Part shown: in pieces, positions 29,750-30,209 of the stretch
Layout: each line of letters begins with the position of its first letter
How positions within the stretch are numbered: the first letter of the stretch is position 1
DNA from: RGIG9060 sp036307825
GTDB taxonomy: Bacteria > Spirochaetota > Spirochaetia > Treponematales > Treponemataceae
Reading direction: 5' to 3'
Assembly: GCA_036307825.1 (NCBI GenBank)
Contig: JAXJWW010000068.1
Coordinates: forward strand, 1-30,209
Length of the DNA stretch: 30,209 nt
Notes under the pieces: model-generated
Told to the model about the DNA's origin: nothing
The model's input: only the letters and a program-made list of their open reading frames with translations
Databases searched by the model: none
Position numbers and translations under genes: made by a program

Positions 29750-30209
29750 AAAAGAAAACTTCAAAAAAATCTATGACATTAAAAAAGAAAATTTTACTAA
29801 TTGTTGTTTCTATTTTTTTAGTTGCAATAATTTCTTTTTTTACAGGCTACGGAATTTATGCTTATCAATTAATAAAATCTGTTCCCGCTGAATTAACTGA
29901 AGAAGTTGCAAAACAAAATCAAACTTACATAAAAGAACTTTACAAAGAACCTTTAATTCAAAATCTTCCATACGCAATTACAGCAAATGAAATTAATCTT
30001 CATGCAAAATCTGGAATTTTAATTGATGCTACAACAGGTTGGATTTTGTACGAAAAAAATGCTGACGAAGTTATTCCTCCAGCTTCGATGACAAAGGTTG
30101 TTTTGATGTATCTTGCATTAGACGCTTTGGAAAAAGGTCAAATAAAATTAACTGATAAAATTGATTTACCACCAGAGTCTTGGGCAATAAATGCACCACC
30201 TCATTCATC
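29746..30209 (+). CDS. dacA: D-alanyl-D-alanine carboxypeptidase (PBP5 type), N-terminal part
   Basis: This is a serine peptidase of family S11 that trims the terminal D-Ala of peptidoglycan. The frame starts with ATG 29746-29748, overlapping the aroC stop, and runs off the right edge after 154 codons. A basic start (MKKKTSKKSMTLKKK) and a hydrophobic segment at residues 16-40 form a membrane anchor or signal. The catalytic domain begins at KSGILIDATTGWILYEKNAD and has the active-site motif SMTK (S114, K117). The SxN and KTG motifs would lie beyond the window. AGGAAT within aroC provides a weak ribosome binding site, so translational coupling to aroC is likely. Confidence 0.9.
   Translation, partial: MKKKTSKKSMTLKKKILLIVVSIFLVAIISFFTGYGIYAYQLIKSVPAELTEEVAKQNQTYIKELYKEPLIQNLPYAITANEINLHAKSGILIDATTGWILYEKNADEVIPPASMTKVVLMYLALDALEKGQIKLTDKIDLPPESWAINAPPHS

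Overview
The window is about 30 kb of A/T-rich DNA (roughly 30-33% G+C by eye) from a diderm bacterium. Gene content and style point to Spirochaetota, most likely a gut- or rumen-type Treponema. The grounds are GatCAB together with AsnRS, LolA, RodZ, a citrate synthase that T. pallidum lacks, an exported beta-barrel-like protein, and poly-G tracts in promoters. The genus is an inference from general resemblance, not from a database match. No rRNA, tRNA or CRISPR array was found.

Layout. Positions 1-3903 (minus): gatC-gatA-gatB, then a partial aminotransferase-like gene. Positions 3963-9488 (minus): lolA-rodZ-rimO-pcrA, an envelope and housekeeping operon with a clear sigma70 promoter. Positions 9489-10984: a repeat-rich stretch in which two inverted copies of a ~95-100 nt palindromic element flank one small membrane-protein gene. 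Positions 10985-14371 (minus): a YugP-type zinc peptidase and a three-gene ABC-2 exporter. Positions 14498-16656 (minus): gltA-rsuA. Positions 16782-18194 (minus): an outer-membrane-like protein, divergent from asnS (18378-19823, plus). Positions 20091-21470 (plus): an NSS-family transporter behind a 148-nt leader made of four hairpins. Positions 21575-26143: an accessory island holding a DUF262-HNH nuclease, an EcoRI-type adenine methyltransferase, a divergent XRE regulator, an NlpC/P60 lipoprotein and a barnase-barstar pair. Positions 26156-28580 (minus): a membrane protein, a YigZ protein and a ComEC-like metallo-beta-lactamase protein. Positions 28628-30209 (plus): aroC overlapping a partial D-Ala-D-Ala carboxypeptidase.

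How the parts work together. GatCAB and AsnRS serve amide aminoacyl-tRNA synthesis; with AsnRS present, GatCAB is probably needed mainly for Gln-tRNA(Gln). LolA, RodZ, the carboxypeptidase and the beta-barrel protein belong to the cell envelope. The island combines a restriction-modification-like module with an RNase and its inhibitor.

The strongest unusual signals are regulatory. (1) Two sigma70-type promoters share the block CCTAGTTGA and carry a G8 tract between the -35 and -10 boxes, which is the architecture of phase-variable promoters; one drives the outer-membrane-like protein. (2) Three promoters (gatC, yugP, asnS) have 17-bp spacers and place the expected transcription start at or one base before the ATG, with no Shine-Dalgarno, suggesting leaderless mRNAs. 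(3) Several palindromic repeat families have diverged with paired changes that keep their stems.
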